A stretch of DNA of 37,070 bases. Origin: Kiloniellales bacterium. Lineage in GTDB: Bacteria > Pseudomonadota > Alphaproteobacteria > Kiloniellales > JAKSBE01. Of this stretch, positions 7,583 through 15,024 are shown piece after piece (within the stretch, counting starts at the first letter, position 1; every line of letters begins with the position of its first letter). The translations under genes and the position numbers were made by a program. The stretch is from assembly GCA_030066685.1 (NCBI GenBank), contig JASJBF010000049.1, positions 1 through 37,070 of the forward strand, given 5' to 3'. The notes under the pieces were generated by a model. It did no database searches. It worked only from the letters and a program-made list of their open reading frames with translations, and was not told the origin of the DNA.

Positions 7583-8253
7583 TCGGTGGGCACGCCCGCA
7601 AAGGCCTCCGCCAGGAAGCCCATGGCGAGCTGCAGGCCGCGCTCGTCGATGGAGTGGCCGAGGCCGGGGCGGAGCTCATGGGTGACCGGCACCCGGTTCG
7701 CTTCCAGGGCCGCGACCGCGGCGGGCAGGGCCTGGGCCGGGACGACCTCGTCGGCCGCGCCGTGGGCCAGCAGCACCGGCGGCCGGTTCTTGATCTCCCC
7801 GGGCAGCAGCTCGGGCGCCAGCAGCGCGCCGGAGAAGCCGACGATGGCGGTGAGGCCGGCCGCGCGCCTGAGCCCGACGTGGAGCGCCATCATGGTGCCC
7901 TGGGAGAAGCCGACCAGGGCCAGGCGCTCCGCCGTCAGCCCCGCCGTCTCCAGCTCGACATCGAGGAAGCCGTCGAGGATCGGTGCCGCCAGGCGCACAC
8001 CGCCCAGCATGGTCTCGGCCGTGCGCTCCTGGAGTGAGAACCACTGCCGGCCAAAGGGCGCCATGTCGCAGGGAAAGGGCGCGTGTGGCGAGACGAAGGC
8101 GGCCTCCGGCAGGACCTGGGCGAAGTAGGGCGCCAGCGAGATCAGGTCATTGCCGTCGGCGCCCAGGCCGTGCAGCAGGACGACCAGCTGCTTCGGCGCC
8201 TGGCCCGAGGCCGGCCCGTAGCGCGGCCCGTCGAGGTCGAAGGCTGTGGTCAT
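7579..8253 (-). CDS. Phospholipase/carboxylesterase family alpha/beta hydrolase
   Basis: This is a 224-residue serine esterase. The ATG at 8253 follows a near-perfect AGGAGGAG ribosome binding site; a longer in-frame extension exists but has no such support. The oxyanion-hole region is VVLLHGLGADGNDL (24-37). The nucleophile elbow is GFSQG with Ser117; the catalytic acid is Asp168 in HGAADEVVP; the catalytic His is His200 in RPGLGHSID. This triad and the length match the family that includes acyl-protein thioesterase-like enzymes and YpfH. It acts in the cytosol on short-chain or acyl esters, with the true substrate unknown. It is the first gene of a coupled pair with the SMI1/KNR4 gene and is divergent from the WGR-like gene. 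Confidence 0.9.
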   Translation of the reverse strand: MTTAFDLDGPRYGPASGQAPKQLVVLLHGLGADGNDLISLAPYFAQVLPEAAFVSPHAPFPCDMAPFGRQWFSLQERTAETMLGGVRLAAPILDGFLDVELETAGLTAERLALVGFSQGTMMALHVGLRRAAGLTAIVGFSGALLAPELLPGEIKNRPPVLLAHGAADEVVPAQALPAAVAALEANRVPVTHELRPGLGHSIDERGLQLAMGFLAEAFAGVPTE

Positions 8254-8374
8254 GGGGGCTCCTCCTGCCGTTGCCGTGGTGATACGGCGGCGGCCCGGCC
8301 AAGGCAACGCTTCAGTCGCGGCGCGCTTCCGGGTACAAGGAGCGAGTCCTGCCACCGGTTGCGAAGGTCCGGCG

Positions 8375-8911
8375 ATGCGGAAGCTCTACAAGAAGGACGG
8401 CGAGGACCTGCTTTACTGGGAGACCTGGGACGACGACGGCAAGCACATCATGCACTGGGGCACCGTCGGCGACGAGGGCGAGACCCAGGCGGTGCGCTCG
8501 GGCCTGTTCCGCGACGCCGAGAAGACCGTCGCCGAGGAAATGGCCCGGCGCGAGCAGGACGGCTACGCCGAGATCGACGAGGAGGATCTGCAAACCGTCA
8601 TCGTCGAGTACCGGATCGGGACCTGGGAGCGCGAAGAGGAGGTGGAGGCGCACCTGGAACGGCGCTACGAGATCCAGGACTTGATGGACAACGCGCTCGG
8701 CTGGACCGGCCTCGGCCACTGCGACGGCGGTTCGATCGGCAGCGGCACCATGGAGGTCTGCTGCCTGGTGGTCGACGCCAAGATCGCCGCGCCGGTCATG
8801 GTGCAAGCCCTGAAGAAGGCCGGACAGCTCGAAGGCGCGGTGATCGCCCGGGAGCGCGACGACGGCTTCGAGGCCCTCTATCCGAGCGAGAACGGCCCGA
8901 CCTCTGCCTAG
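8375..8911 (+). CDS. WGR-like domain protein of unknown function
   Basis: This 178-residue acidic protein starts at the ATG at 8375, with GAAGG 10 nt upstream. Residues 3-45 resemble a WGR domain: a Y-x-x-x-x-G-K core followed by HWGTVGDEGETQ, so the signature is W-G-T rather than W-G-R. Residues about 85-165 form a second domain, with GWTGLGHCDGGSIGSGTMEV and CCLVVDAKIAAPVMVQALK, which I do not recognise. WGR domains in PARPs and in bacterial MolR-type proteins bind nucleic acid or partner proteins. It is divergent from the carboxylesterase and is followed by two large palindromes. Confidence 0.65.
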   Translation: MRKLYKKDGEDLLYWETWDDDGKHIMHWGTVGDEGETQAVRSGLFRDAEKTVAEEMARREQDGYAEIDEEDLQTVIVEYRIGTWEREEEVEAHLERRYEIQDLMDNALGWTGLGHCDGGSIGSGTMEVCCLVVDAKIAAPVMVQALKKAGQLEGAVIARERDDGFEALYPSENGPTSA

Positions 8912-8942
8912 ATCTCACCAGCAAAAATCGGCGAGCCAGTAC

Positions 8943-8994
8943 TAGCGCACTTCCCGATCAGACGCGTTCGCGTCTGGCCGGGAGTAGTGCGCTA
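8943..8994. repeat. Palindromic repeat 1 (GC-rich hairpin)
   Basis: This 52-bp imperfect palindrome has outer arms TAGCGCACT (8943-8951) and AGTGCGCTA (8986-8994), then TCCCG/CGGGA, and an apical stem CAGACG (8959-8964) with CGTCTG (8971-8976). It lies 31 bp after the stop of the WGR-like gene. It could act as a bidirectional terminator, but its architecture resembles the next palindrome and suggests a dispersed REP-like family. Confidence 0.7.
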
Positions 8995-9008
8995 ATACCT
9001 TGAAGTTC

Positions 9009-9066
9009 GGGCATTACATCCGACCAGATGGATCGCAGAGCGATTCCATCTGGTCGGATAATGCCC
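9009..9066. repeat. Palindromic repeat 2, abutting the IS5-family element
   Basis: This 58-bp palindrome pairs GGGCATTA (9009-9016) with TAATGCCC (9059-9066) and TCCGACCAGATGGA (9019-9032) with TCCATCTGGTCGGA (9045-9058). A further short ATCGC-type pairing lies at the apex and two bases (9017-9018) are unpaired. Its last base is the first base of the CTAG target of the IS5-family element, so the insertion happened at the foot of this hairpin. Confidence 0.75.
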
Positions 9067-9069
9067 TAG

Positions 9070-9916
9070 GTCCTGTGGACTCTAGGGATTCCCCTTAGGA
9101 TCGATTTGTGATTCAAGACTGCTTTTTGGGGAGGCAGTCTTGGGTGTGATGGATCGTTTGGTGCTGAGCGACGCGGCGTGGGATCGGATGGCGCCGCTGA
9201 TCATCGGCCGGCCCGACCAGAAGGGTTCGACGGGTCGGGACAATCGGATGTTTGTCGAAGGGGTGCTATGGATCGTGCGCACCGGCGCGCCCTGGCGTGA
9301 CCTGCCGGCGGAGTTCGGTGAGTGGAACAGCGTCTTCCGACGCTTCAGCCGCTGGAGCCAGAAGGGCATCTGGTGGCGCATCTTCGAGGCGATGGCCGAT
9401 GATCCGGACTTCGAGTATCTGATCGTCGACTCGACCATCGTCCGAGCCCACCAGCACGCGGCGGGGGCGAAAAAGGGGGGTCTGAAGATCAGGCCATTGG
9501 CCGCTCCCGCGGCGGGCTGAGCACCAAGATCCATATGGCCGTCCGCGGCCTGGGATGCCCCGTGCGCTTCACGCTGAGCGCCGGCCAAAGAGGCGATGCG
9601 CCGCAGGCCGGCACCCTGATGGAGGGCCTTCCCGCCGAGGCGGTGATGGCCGACACCGCCTATGACGCCGACCACATCCGCAAGGCGATCGCCGACAAAG
9701 GCGCCGTCGCGGTCATTCCCAACAACCCGTCCCGCACCAAGAAGCATCCCCTGGACAAGCATCTCTACGCCCAGCGCCACCTCGTCGAGTGCTGCTTCAG
9801 CAAGCTCAAGCAGTTCCGACGCGTCGCCACACGCTTCGAGAAAACGGCCCGGAACTACCTCGCAATCGTCACCCTCGCTGCAACCCTACTGTGGCTCAGG
9901 TAAATGTCCACAGAAC
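9070..9916 (+). mobile_element. Complete IS5-family insertion sequence (IS427-like), 847 bp
   Basis: The terminal inverted repeats are GTCCTGTGGAC at 9070-9080 and GTCCACAGAAC at 9906-9916, with one mismatch over 11 bp. Both ends are flanked by CTAG (9066-9069 and 9917-9920), a target duplication seen for parts of the IS5 family. One transposase is encoded in two overlapping phases. Length, ends and the frameshifted transposase suit the IS427-type subgroup. Ends and catalytic residues are intact, so the copy may be recent and active. Confidence 0.85.
9140..9903 (+). CDS. IS5-family DDE transposase, produced by a -1 frameshift
   Basis: The first phase (TTG 9140 or ATG 9149, to 9520) carries the helix-turn-helix-like N-terminus with LSDAAWDRMAPLI and RTGAPWRDLPAEFG, and the first catalytic Asp in LIVDSTIVRAH. 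The second phase (to 9903) carries the second Asp in AVMADTAYDADHI and the catalytic Glu in HLVECCFSKLKQFRRVATRF. The slippery heptamer A_AAG_GGG at 9472-9478 lies in the correct phase for a -1 slip, inside a run of five A and six G. This joins the two parts into about 250 residues. The TTG start has a GGGGAGG site 5 nt upstream. Programmed frameshifting is known in this IS group, so I treat it as functional rather than broken; a plain indel is the alternative. Confidence 0.8.
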
Positions 9917-10579
9917 CTAGGCCGCCCCTTCCTTGAAATCCGCCGGCACCACGTCGAGCTTGCGGACATGCCAGAGCAGGCGGGCGGCGACCCCGCGCCA
10001 GGGGCGCCAGGGCGCAGCCAGCCGGCGCATGCGCTTGGCGTCGGGGCGTCTCTTCAGGCCCTTGATCTTCTCCATCCCAATCATCAATCCGACGTCGTCG
10101 GCCGGCCAGACGTCGGGGCGGCCGTAGGAGAACAGCAGGAAGCATTCGGCGCTCCAGCGGCCGATGCCCTTGAGCTTGACCAGCTCCGCGATGGCCGCCT
10201 CGTCGTCCAGCGCCTCGACCGTGCCGAGGGCGACCCGTCCGGTGACCAGGTCCTCGGCGATGGCTCGGCCGTAGGCCGTCTTCTGACGGCTGAAGCCGAG
10301 CGTCCTCAGGTCCTCGTCGCCGAGGGTCAGGAAGGCCGCCGGTGTCACCTCCGCCTCGACCGCCTCCAGGCGCGCCTGCAGGCGCCCCCAGATCGCGTTG
10401 GCCGAGGCGACAGAGACCTGCTGGGCCACGATGATGCGCAGCAGGGTGTCGTAGGTCGGCGGCCGGTAGCGCAGGGGCGGCAGGCCGTGGGCCCGGTAGG
10501 CCCGGCCGAGGTCGGGATCGGCCGCGGCCAGGGCCTCGCAGCCCTCGGACAGGCTGGTCTCGCAGACGACGGGTCTCAT
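9917..10579 (-). CDS. DNA-3-methyladenine glycosylase II (AlkA-type HhH-GPD protein)
   Basis: This 220-residue base-excision repair enzyme contains IIVAQQVSVASANAIWGRL near residues 49-67, the helix-hairpin-helix LKGIGRWSAECFLLF (about 137-151), and the catalytic Asp in VWPADDVGLM. These are the normal features of AlkA-like glycosylases that remove alkylated purines. The ATG at 10579 is preferred; an in-frame extension back to 10780 would translate a dispersed repeat and is unlikely. The stop codon TAG lies in the CTAG target duplication of the neighbouring IS5 element, so the gene keeps its exact end although the element sits directly against it. Confidence 0.85.
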   Translation of the reverse strand: MRPVVCETSLSEGCEALAAADPDLGRAYRAHGLPPLRYRPPTYDTLLRIIVAQQVSVASANAIWGRLQARLEAVEAEVTPAAFLTLGDEDLRTLGFSRQKTAYGRAIAEDLVTGRVALGTVEALDDEAAIAELVKLKGIGRWSAECFLLFSYGRPDVWPADDVGLMIGMEKIKGLKRRPDAKRMRRLAAPWRPWRGVAARLLWHVRKLDVVPADFKEGAA

Positions 10580-10696
10580 GGCCGCGAGACTGGCCCGCCG
10601 GCCGGTCCCTGGCAAGCACACGCCGCCCCGCAGGCGACAGTCTGGTGACACTTGGCCGCCGGACGCCCTGCGCGACGAAGTCGCCGGCTCGGCGAT

Positions 10697-10763
10697 CTCA
10701 TGCTTCGACAGGCTCAGCATGAGGGTATTTTTCACCTCGTCCTGAGCCTGTCGAAGGGCGAGG
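10697..10763. repeat. Dispersed palindromic repeat pair (CTTCGACAGGCTCA family)
   Basis: Two hairpin units face each other. Unit 1 pairs CTCATGC (10697-10703) with GCATGAG (10717-10723) around TTCGACAGGCTCA. Unit 2 pairs CCTCGTCCT (10735-10743) with AGGGCGAGG (10755-10763) around the complementary core, with one G-T wobble. The same core occurs at 25416-25536. The remainder of the 270-bp gap 10580-10849 shows nothing else recognisable. Confidence 0.75.
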
Positions 10764-10849
10764 TCGGCACTGTGTTGCAAGCCCTGCTCTTATGGGTCTC
10801 GGCCCCGCCCTTGCGGAGTCCGGGTCTGTTGTGAGCAAATGATTGCGGC

Positions 10850-11695
10850 ATGGCCGACGTCGTCACCCGCTTCGCGCCTTCGCCCACGGGCCAGCTGCAC
10901 CTGGGCCACGCGCATTCGGCGCTCTTCGCCTGGCACAAGGCGAAGGAGGCCGGGGGCCGCTTCCTGCTGCGCATCGAAGACATCGACCTGGGCCGCTGCC
11001 GCCCGGAGTTCGAGGCCGCGATCTTCGAGGACCTGGCCTGGCTGGGCCTGACCTGGGAGGAGCCGGTGCGCCGCCAGTCCGAGCAACTGGCCGACTACGA
11101 GGCCGTGCTGGAGCGCCTGACCGACGAGGGCCTGCTCTACCCCTGCTTCTGCACCCGCAAGGAGATCGAGGCCGAGGTTGCCGCCTCGGCCGCCGCGCCC
11201 CAGGGCCCCGAGGGCCCGCTCTACCCCGGGATCTGCCGCGGCCGCAGCCACCAGGAGCAGGTCCGGCGCATAGAAGGCGGCGCGGCCTACGCCTTGCGCC
11301 TGGATGTCACCGCTGCGACTCGCCTGGCCGGGCCCCTGACCTGGGAGGAGAAGGACCAGGCGACGGTCGCGGCCGAGCCCTCGAGCCACGGCGACGTGGT
11401 CCTGGGCCGCAAGGACGTGCGGACCAGCTATCACCTGGCGGTGACCCTGGACGACGCCAGCCAGGGCGTCACCCTGGTCACCCGGGGCGAGGACCTGCGG
11501 CCGGCGACCGACGTCCACCGCCTGCTGCAGGCCCTGCTCGACCTGCCGGTGCCGGTCTGGCAGCACCACGGCCTGGTCCTCGACAAGGCCGGCCGCCGCC
11601 TCGCCAAGCGCCACGACGCCCTCTCGATCCGCACCCTCCGAGAGACCGGCAAGTCCCCCGCCGAGGTCCGCGCCATGGCGGGGTTTCCGGATTGA
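10850..11695 (+). CDS. gluQRS: Glutamyl-Q tRNA(Asp) synthetase
   Basis: This 281-residue enzyme is a truncated relative of glutamyl-tRNA synthetase that lacks the anticodon-binding domain. It attaches glutamate to the queuosine base of tRNA(Asp). The class I HIGH motif appears as FAPSPTGQLHLGHAHSA (about residues 7-23), followed by LRIEDIDLGRCRPEF. The zinc site is CFCTRKE with a later Y and C (LYPGICRG). The KMSKS equivalent is RRLAKRHDALS near residue 248. The length is normal for GluQRS and clearly too short for GltX. No strong ribosome binding site is visible; the upstream sequence is AAATGATTGCGGC. A dispersed repeat follows. Confidence 0.95.
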   Translation: MADVVTRFAPSPTGQLHLGHAHSALFAWHKAKEAGGRFLLRIEDIDLGRCRPEFEAAIFEDLAWLGLTWEEPVRRQSEQLADYEAVLERLTDEGLLYPCFCTRKEIEAEVAASAAAPQGPEGPLYPGICRGRSHQEQVRRIEGGAAYALRLDVTAATRLAGPLTWEEKDQATVAAEPSSHGDVVLGRKDVRTSYHLAVTLDDASQGVTLVTRGEDLRPATDVHRLLQALLDLPVPVWQHHGLVLDKAGRRLAKRHDALSIRTLRETGKSPAEVRAMAGFPD

Positions 11696-11716
11696 GACTC
11701 GCAGAGTCCACGTACT

Positions 11717-11824
11717 CCCCTCACCCAGCTCCGGCTAAGGCTCGGCTGACGCCTCGCCAAGCCTGCACAACCCTCTCCCCGGGGGAGAGGGTGGGCGCGG
11801 CGCGAGCCGCGAGCGGGTGAGGGG
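11717..11824. repeat. Nested palindromic intergenic repeat (CCCTCACCC type)
   Basis: Outer arms CCCCTCACCC (11717-11726) and GGGTGAGGGG (11815-11824) enclose an inner hairpin CCCTCTCCCC / GGGGAGAGGG (11771-11791). This is a dispersed proteobacterial intergenic repeat type. It separates the convergent gluQRS and serine hydrolase genes and may serve as a bidirectional terminator. Confidence 0.7.
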
Positions 11825-11845
11825 TCGGCCCGCAGGGAAAGTTAT

Positions 11846-12970
11846 TCAGTCTCGCTCCCGGCGCAGCGCCGGAAAGACGTAGTCCACCAGCACCGAGACC
11901 GGGAGCTGCCAGGCTTCGGCCTGGTTGTAGCGGCCCGCCATCACGACGACCGCGAGGTCGAGGCTGGGGAAAATCGCCAGGCGCTGGCCGCCGTTGCCGA
12001 AGCCGGCCATCCAACGCGCGCCGTCCTGCGACAGCCGGCCGAGCCACCATTGATAGCCGTACTCCAGCCCGCCCTCGATCTCGGCCCGGGCCTCGAAGGA
12101 CTCTTCGAGCCAGGCCACCGGCACCAGCTGGCGGTCGCCCCAGCGGCCTCCGTCGAGCACCAGCCGGCCGAGCTTCGCCAGGTCGCGCGGCCGCAGCCGC
12201 AGGCCCGAGGCCGCCGCGGCCTCGCCGTCGCGCCCTTTCACCCACTCGGCGTCGGTGATCCCGAGCGGCGCGAAGAGCGTCTCCTCCGCGTAGTCGAAGA
12301 GCGGCTGGCCGCTGCCCTGGGCGATCAGCCGGGCGAGCAGCGCCGTCGCGCCGCCGTTGTAGACCCAGCGCGCGCCCGGCGCCGAGACGATCGGCCGCTC
12401 GAGCACGTAGCGGTAGCGGTCCGGCGCCCGCTCCATGGCGATCTCGCTGTTGCGCGGATCGCTATAGGGCAGGTCCTCGCTCCAGTCGAGCCCCATGGTC
12501 ATGGTCAGCGCGTGGGCCACGGTGATGCGCCGGCGCACCGGATCCGCGGCGAGCTCGGGGTAGGCCGGAAAGTGGTCGACCAGGGGCCGGTCCAGCGCCG
12601 GCACCTGGCCCTTGCCCAGCGCGATGCCGTAGAGCAGGCCGACCACGCTCTTGGAGACCGAGCGCAGGTCATGCAGGACCTCCGGCCCGAAGTCGACCCG
12701 GCCGAGCGGATCGCCCCAGCGCTCGTCCTCGCCCGCGTAGTAGCGCTCCAGGGCCAGCTTGCCGCGGCGGACGACCAGGATCGCGTGGAGGCCCTCGAGC
12801 TTACCCGCGGCGACCGCGGCATCGAGCGCTTCGCCCAGGTCCTCGGCGAAGCCGGCCTCGGCCAAGGGGATCGTCTGCCAGGCCTCGGCCGCGCGCGCCG
12901 GCACGGCATCTTGGGACAGCGACACGAAAGCGGCTCCCAGGGTTGCGAGGAGACGGAAGGCCTTCTGCAT
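11846..12970 (-). CDS. Secreted serine hydrolase, beta-lactamase class C-like
   Basis: This 374-residue protein has a signal peptide ending in an A-x-A type site (VPARAAEA, about residues 23-30). The ATG at 12970 follows GGAGG. The SxxK nucleophile motif is in LRSVSKSVVGLLYG. The YxN element is in WVYNGGATALLARL, and a late GFGNGGQRLAIFPSLDL replaces the KTG strand. These are the three active-site elements of the penicillin-binding/esterase EstB-like beta-lactamase superfamily. Such proteins can be esterases, D-amino acid peptidases or carboxypeptidases; true beta-lactamase activity is unlikely to be inferable. Periplasmic or exported. Divergent from the frameshifted DUF4139 gene. Confidence 0.85.
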   Translation of the reverse strand: MQKAFRLLATLGAAFVSLSQDAVPARAAEAWQTIPLAEAGFAEDLGEALDAAVAAGKLEGLHAILVVRRGKLALERYYAGEDERWGDPLGRVDFGPEVLHDLRSVSKSVVGLLYGIALGKGQVPALDRPLVDHFPAYPELAADPVRRRITVAHALTMTMGLDWSEDLPYSDPRNSEIAMERAPDRYRYVLERPIVSAPGARWVYNGGATALLARLIAQGSGQPLFDYAEETLFAPLGITDAEWVKGRDGEAAAASGLRLRPRDLAKLGRLVLDGGRWGDRQLVPVAWLEESFEARAEIEGGLEYGYQWWLGRLSQDGARWMAGFGNGGQRLAIFPSLDLAVVVMAGRYNQAEAWQLPVSVLVDYVFPALRRERD

Positions 12971-13136
12971 CACGCCTCCGGAGATGCGGGTCCGGAACCT
13001 TGCCACTCTAGGCCAAGCCGAAGCCGGCCGGAAGCCCGCGGCGCCGCCGCCCTGGCCGGGCTTAACCACGCTTCGCCACCTTTCCGCCCCAGAGGCGCCT
13101 TGGGCCAGCCCAAGTGGCGGCGCTTCCTGGGCCATT

Positions 13137-14802
13137 ATGTCGAGCCGGAAACCCTCTCCGGGCAGGCCCGCCAGCGTCGCTCTTGCGGTCGGCCTGCTCT
13201 TCTTCGTCGCTTCGCCCCTGCAGGCCGCCGAGCTCGCGGCCGAGTCGAGGATCGCCGCAGTCACCGTCTTTCCCGACCGCGCCCAGGTCACACGCCTGAT
13301 CGAGGTGCCGCTGCCCCAGGGCGACACGACGCTGATCGTTCTGGGCCTGCCGGCCAACCTGCTGGGCGACTCCCTCAGGGTCGAGGGCGCGGGCAGCAGC
13401 CGCCTGCTGCTGGGCGCGGTCGAGGCCCGGACCCGCCACGGCCGCGCCGCGACCCGGGAGGCGGAGCACCGCCTCAAGGCCGAGATCGAGGCCCTGTCCG
13501 ACCGCAAGCGCCTGATCACGGAGCGCATCGCCGCCCTGCGGTTCAAGCAGGGCGTGATCGAGGCGGTCGGGGTCGAGTTCCCGAAGACCAAGGACCAGGA
13601 CGGCGACAGCCGGCTGCCCGATCCCAAGACCTGGGCCGCGGCCTGGGACGCCCTGGGCGAGGGCAGCGCCCAGGTCCGCGCCGAGATTGTGGGTGAAGAG
13701 GTCGCGGCCCGCGCGCTCGAGCGCGAGATCGAGGAGAAGCAGGCCCGCCTCGCCCAGATCGCCACCGGCCAGACCGCCAGCGTCGAGGCCCGGGTCGCCG
13801 TCGAGGCGGCCGCTGCCGGGACCGCGACACTGCGCCTGAGCTATCAGGTGCCCGGCGCCTCCTGGCGGCCGATCTACGACGCGAGGCTGGACGCCGAGAC
13901 TCGAAAGGTCAGCCTGACCCAGCTCGGCGAGGTCCGCCAGCGCACCGGTGAGGACTGGACCGGGGTCGCGCTGACTCTCTCCACCGCCCGCCCGGCCACC
14001 GGCGCCAAAGCTCGGGGCCTGGTTCGTCGACATCTTCGAGCCGCGGCAAGCGGCACGCCGTGAGGACGACCTTCTGAGCCTGTTCAAGGACACGCCGTCG
14101 ACCGAGACCACCGCCTCGTCGGGTCCGGCGCTCGAAGACCGGGCGGCCGAGACCAAGACCGCCCTGGTCAGCGCCGGCGAGTTCGCGGCCGAGTACCGCA
14201 TCCCCGGCCGAATCGACCTGCCCGCCGACGACTCGACCCACAAGGTCCGGATCCAGGCGCGCGAGACCGAAGCCGCGCTCAGCGTCGTCGCCGTGCCCAA
14301 GCTCTCGCCCCAGGCCTACCTCCTGGCCGAGGTCACCTACGGCGGCGCGGACGCCCTGCTGCCCGGGCCCATGGCGGTGTTCCGCGACGGTGCCTTCATC
14401 GGCAACGGGCGGCTCGACCTGCTGCGCGGCGGCGAGACCTTCAAGCTCTCCTTCGGGGTCGACGACCGGGTCCGGGTCAAGTACCGCCTGGCCGGCGGCC
14501 AGCGCTCCAGCGAGGGCATCCTCGCCAAGGACCGGCGGATCGAGCGGCGCTACGAGATCGAGGTCGCCAACCTGCACAAGCGGGCGATGACGATCGAGGT
14601 CCGGGACCAGCTGCCGGTCGCGCGCGACGAACGCATCGAGGTCGAGCTGCTCGAGGCCACCACCGAGCCGACCGCCGAGGACGCGGAGGACGTCACAGGC
14701 GTCCTCGCCTGGACCTACGACTACCGGCCCGGCGAGACCCGCGAGATCACCTTCGCCTACGCCGTGGCCTTCCCGGAAAAGGCCAGCGTCTACGGCTTCT
14801 AG
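13137..14802 (+). pseudogene. DUF4140/DUF4139 mucoidy inhibitor A-like protein, frameshifted
   Basis: The N-terminal phase (ATG 13137, stop at 14063) has a signal peptide (VALAVGLLFFVASPLQAAE) and a DUF4140 region starting AVTVFPDRAQVTRLIEVPL. A charged coiled-coil segment (about residues 100-220) follows, then the start of DUF4139 with YQVPGASWRPIYDARLD and EDWTGVALTLSTARP. At 14006-14010 (CAAAG) the frame changes: the expected continuation KLGAWFVDIFEPRQA is in the next phase, which then stays open to 14802 with the rest of DUF4139 and ends YAVAFPEKASVYGF. One extra A in the triple-A explains it. Without it the protein would be about 555 residues, a normal length. This may be a real mutation or an assembly error. 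No good ribosome binding site is visible. Confidence 0.75.
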
Positions 14803-14825
14803 AGTCTTGTCGGGTTAAGTCAGGT

Positions 14826-14925
14826 CACCCCCACCCCAGCCCTCCCCCATCAAGGGGGACGGGCAACGGCTGAGCCGACCGAGATTTCCCTCCCCCCTTG
14901 AGGGGGAGGGTTAGGGTGGAGGGTG
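14826..14925. repeat. Palindromic intergenic repeat (CCCCACCCC/AGGGTGGAGGG type)
   Basis: The arm CACCCCCACCCCAGC..CCCCC from 14826 pairs with GGGGGAGGGTTAGGGTGGAG.. up to 14925. An inner hairpin joins CCCTCCCCC to GGGGGAGGG (14888-14910), and a small CCCCC-ATCAA-GGGGG hairpin lies in the left arm. It occupies the gap between the frameshifted DUF4139 gene and the convergent DUF1963 gene. Nothing else is recognisable in 14926-15024. Confidence 0.65.
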
Positions 14926-15024
14926 TTCCCGGCACTGGTGCTGGCCTGTACGAGCGCCTTCGAGACGACATCGCCGACCCTCAAGAGCGCGTGACCGTCT
15001 CGAAAGGCCCGAAAGCCTTTGTGG

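Noticed and set aside
9140-9903. The IS5-family transposase as a simple pseudogene
   Set aside because: A slippery heptamer in the right phase, intact ends and intact catalytic residues argue for programmed frameshifting.
9917-10780. A longer DNA glycosylase starting at 10780
   Set aside because: The extra N-terminus would translate the dispersed palindromic repeat at 10697-10763, whereas the ATG at 10579 gives the normal AlkA-like length.
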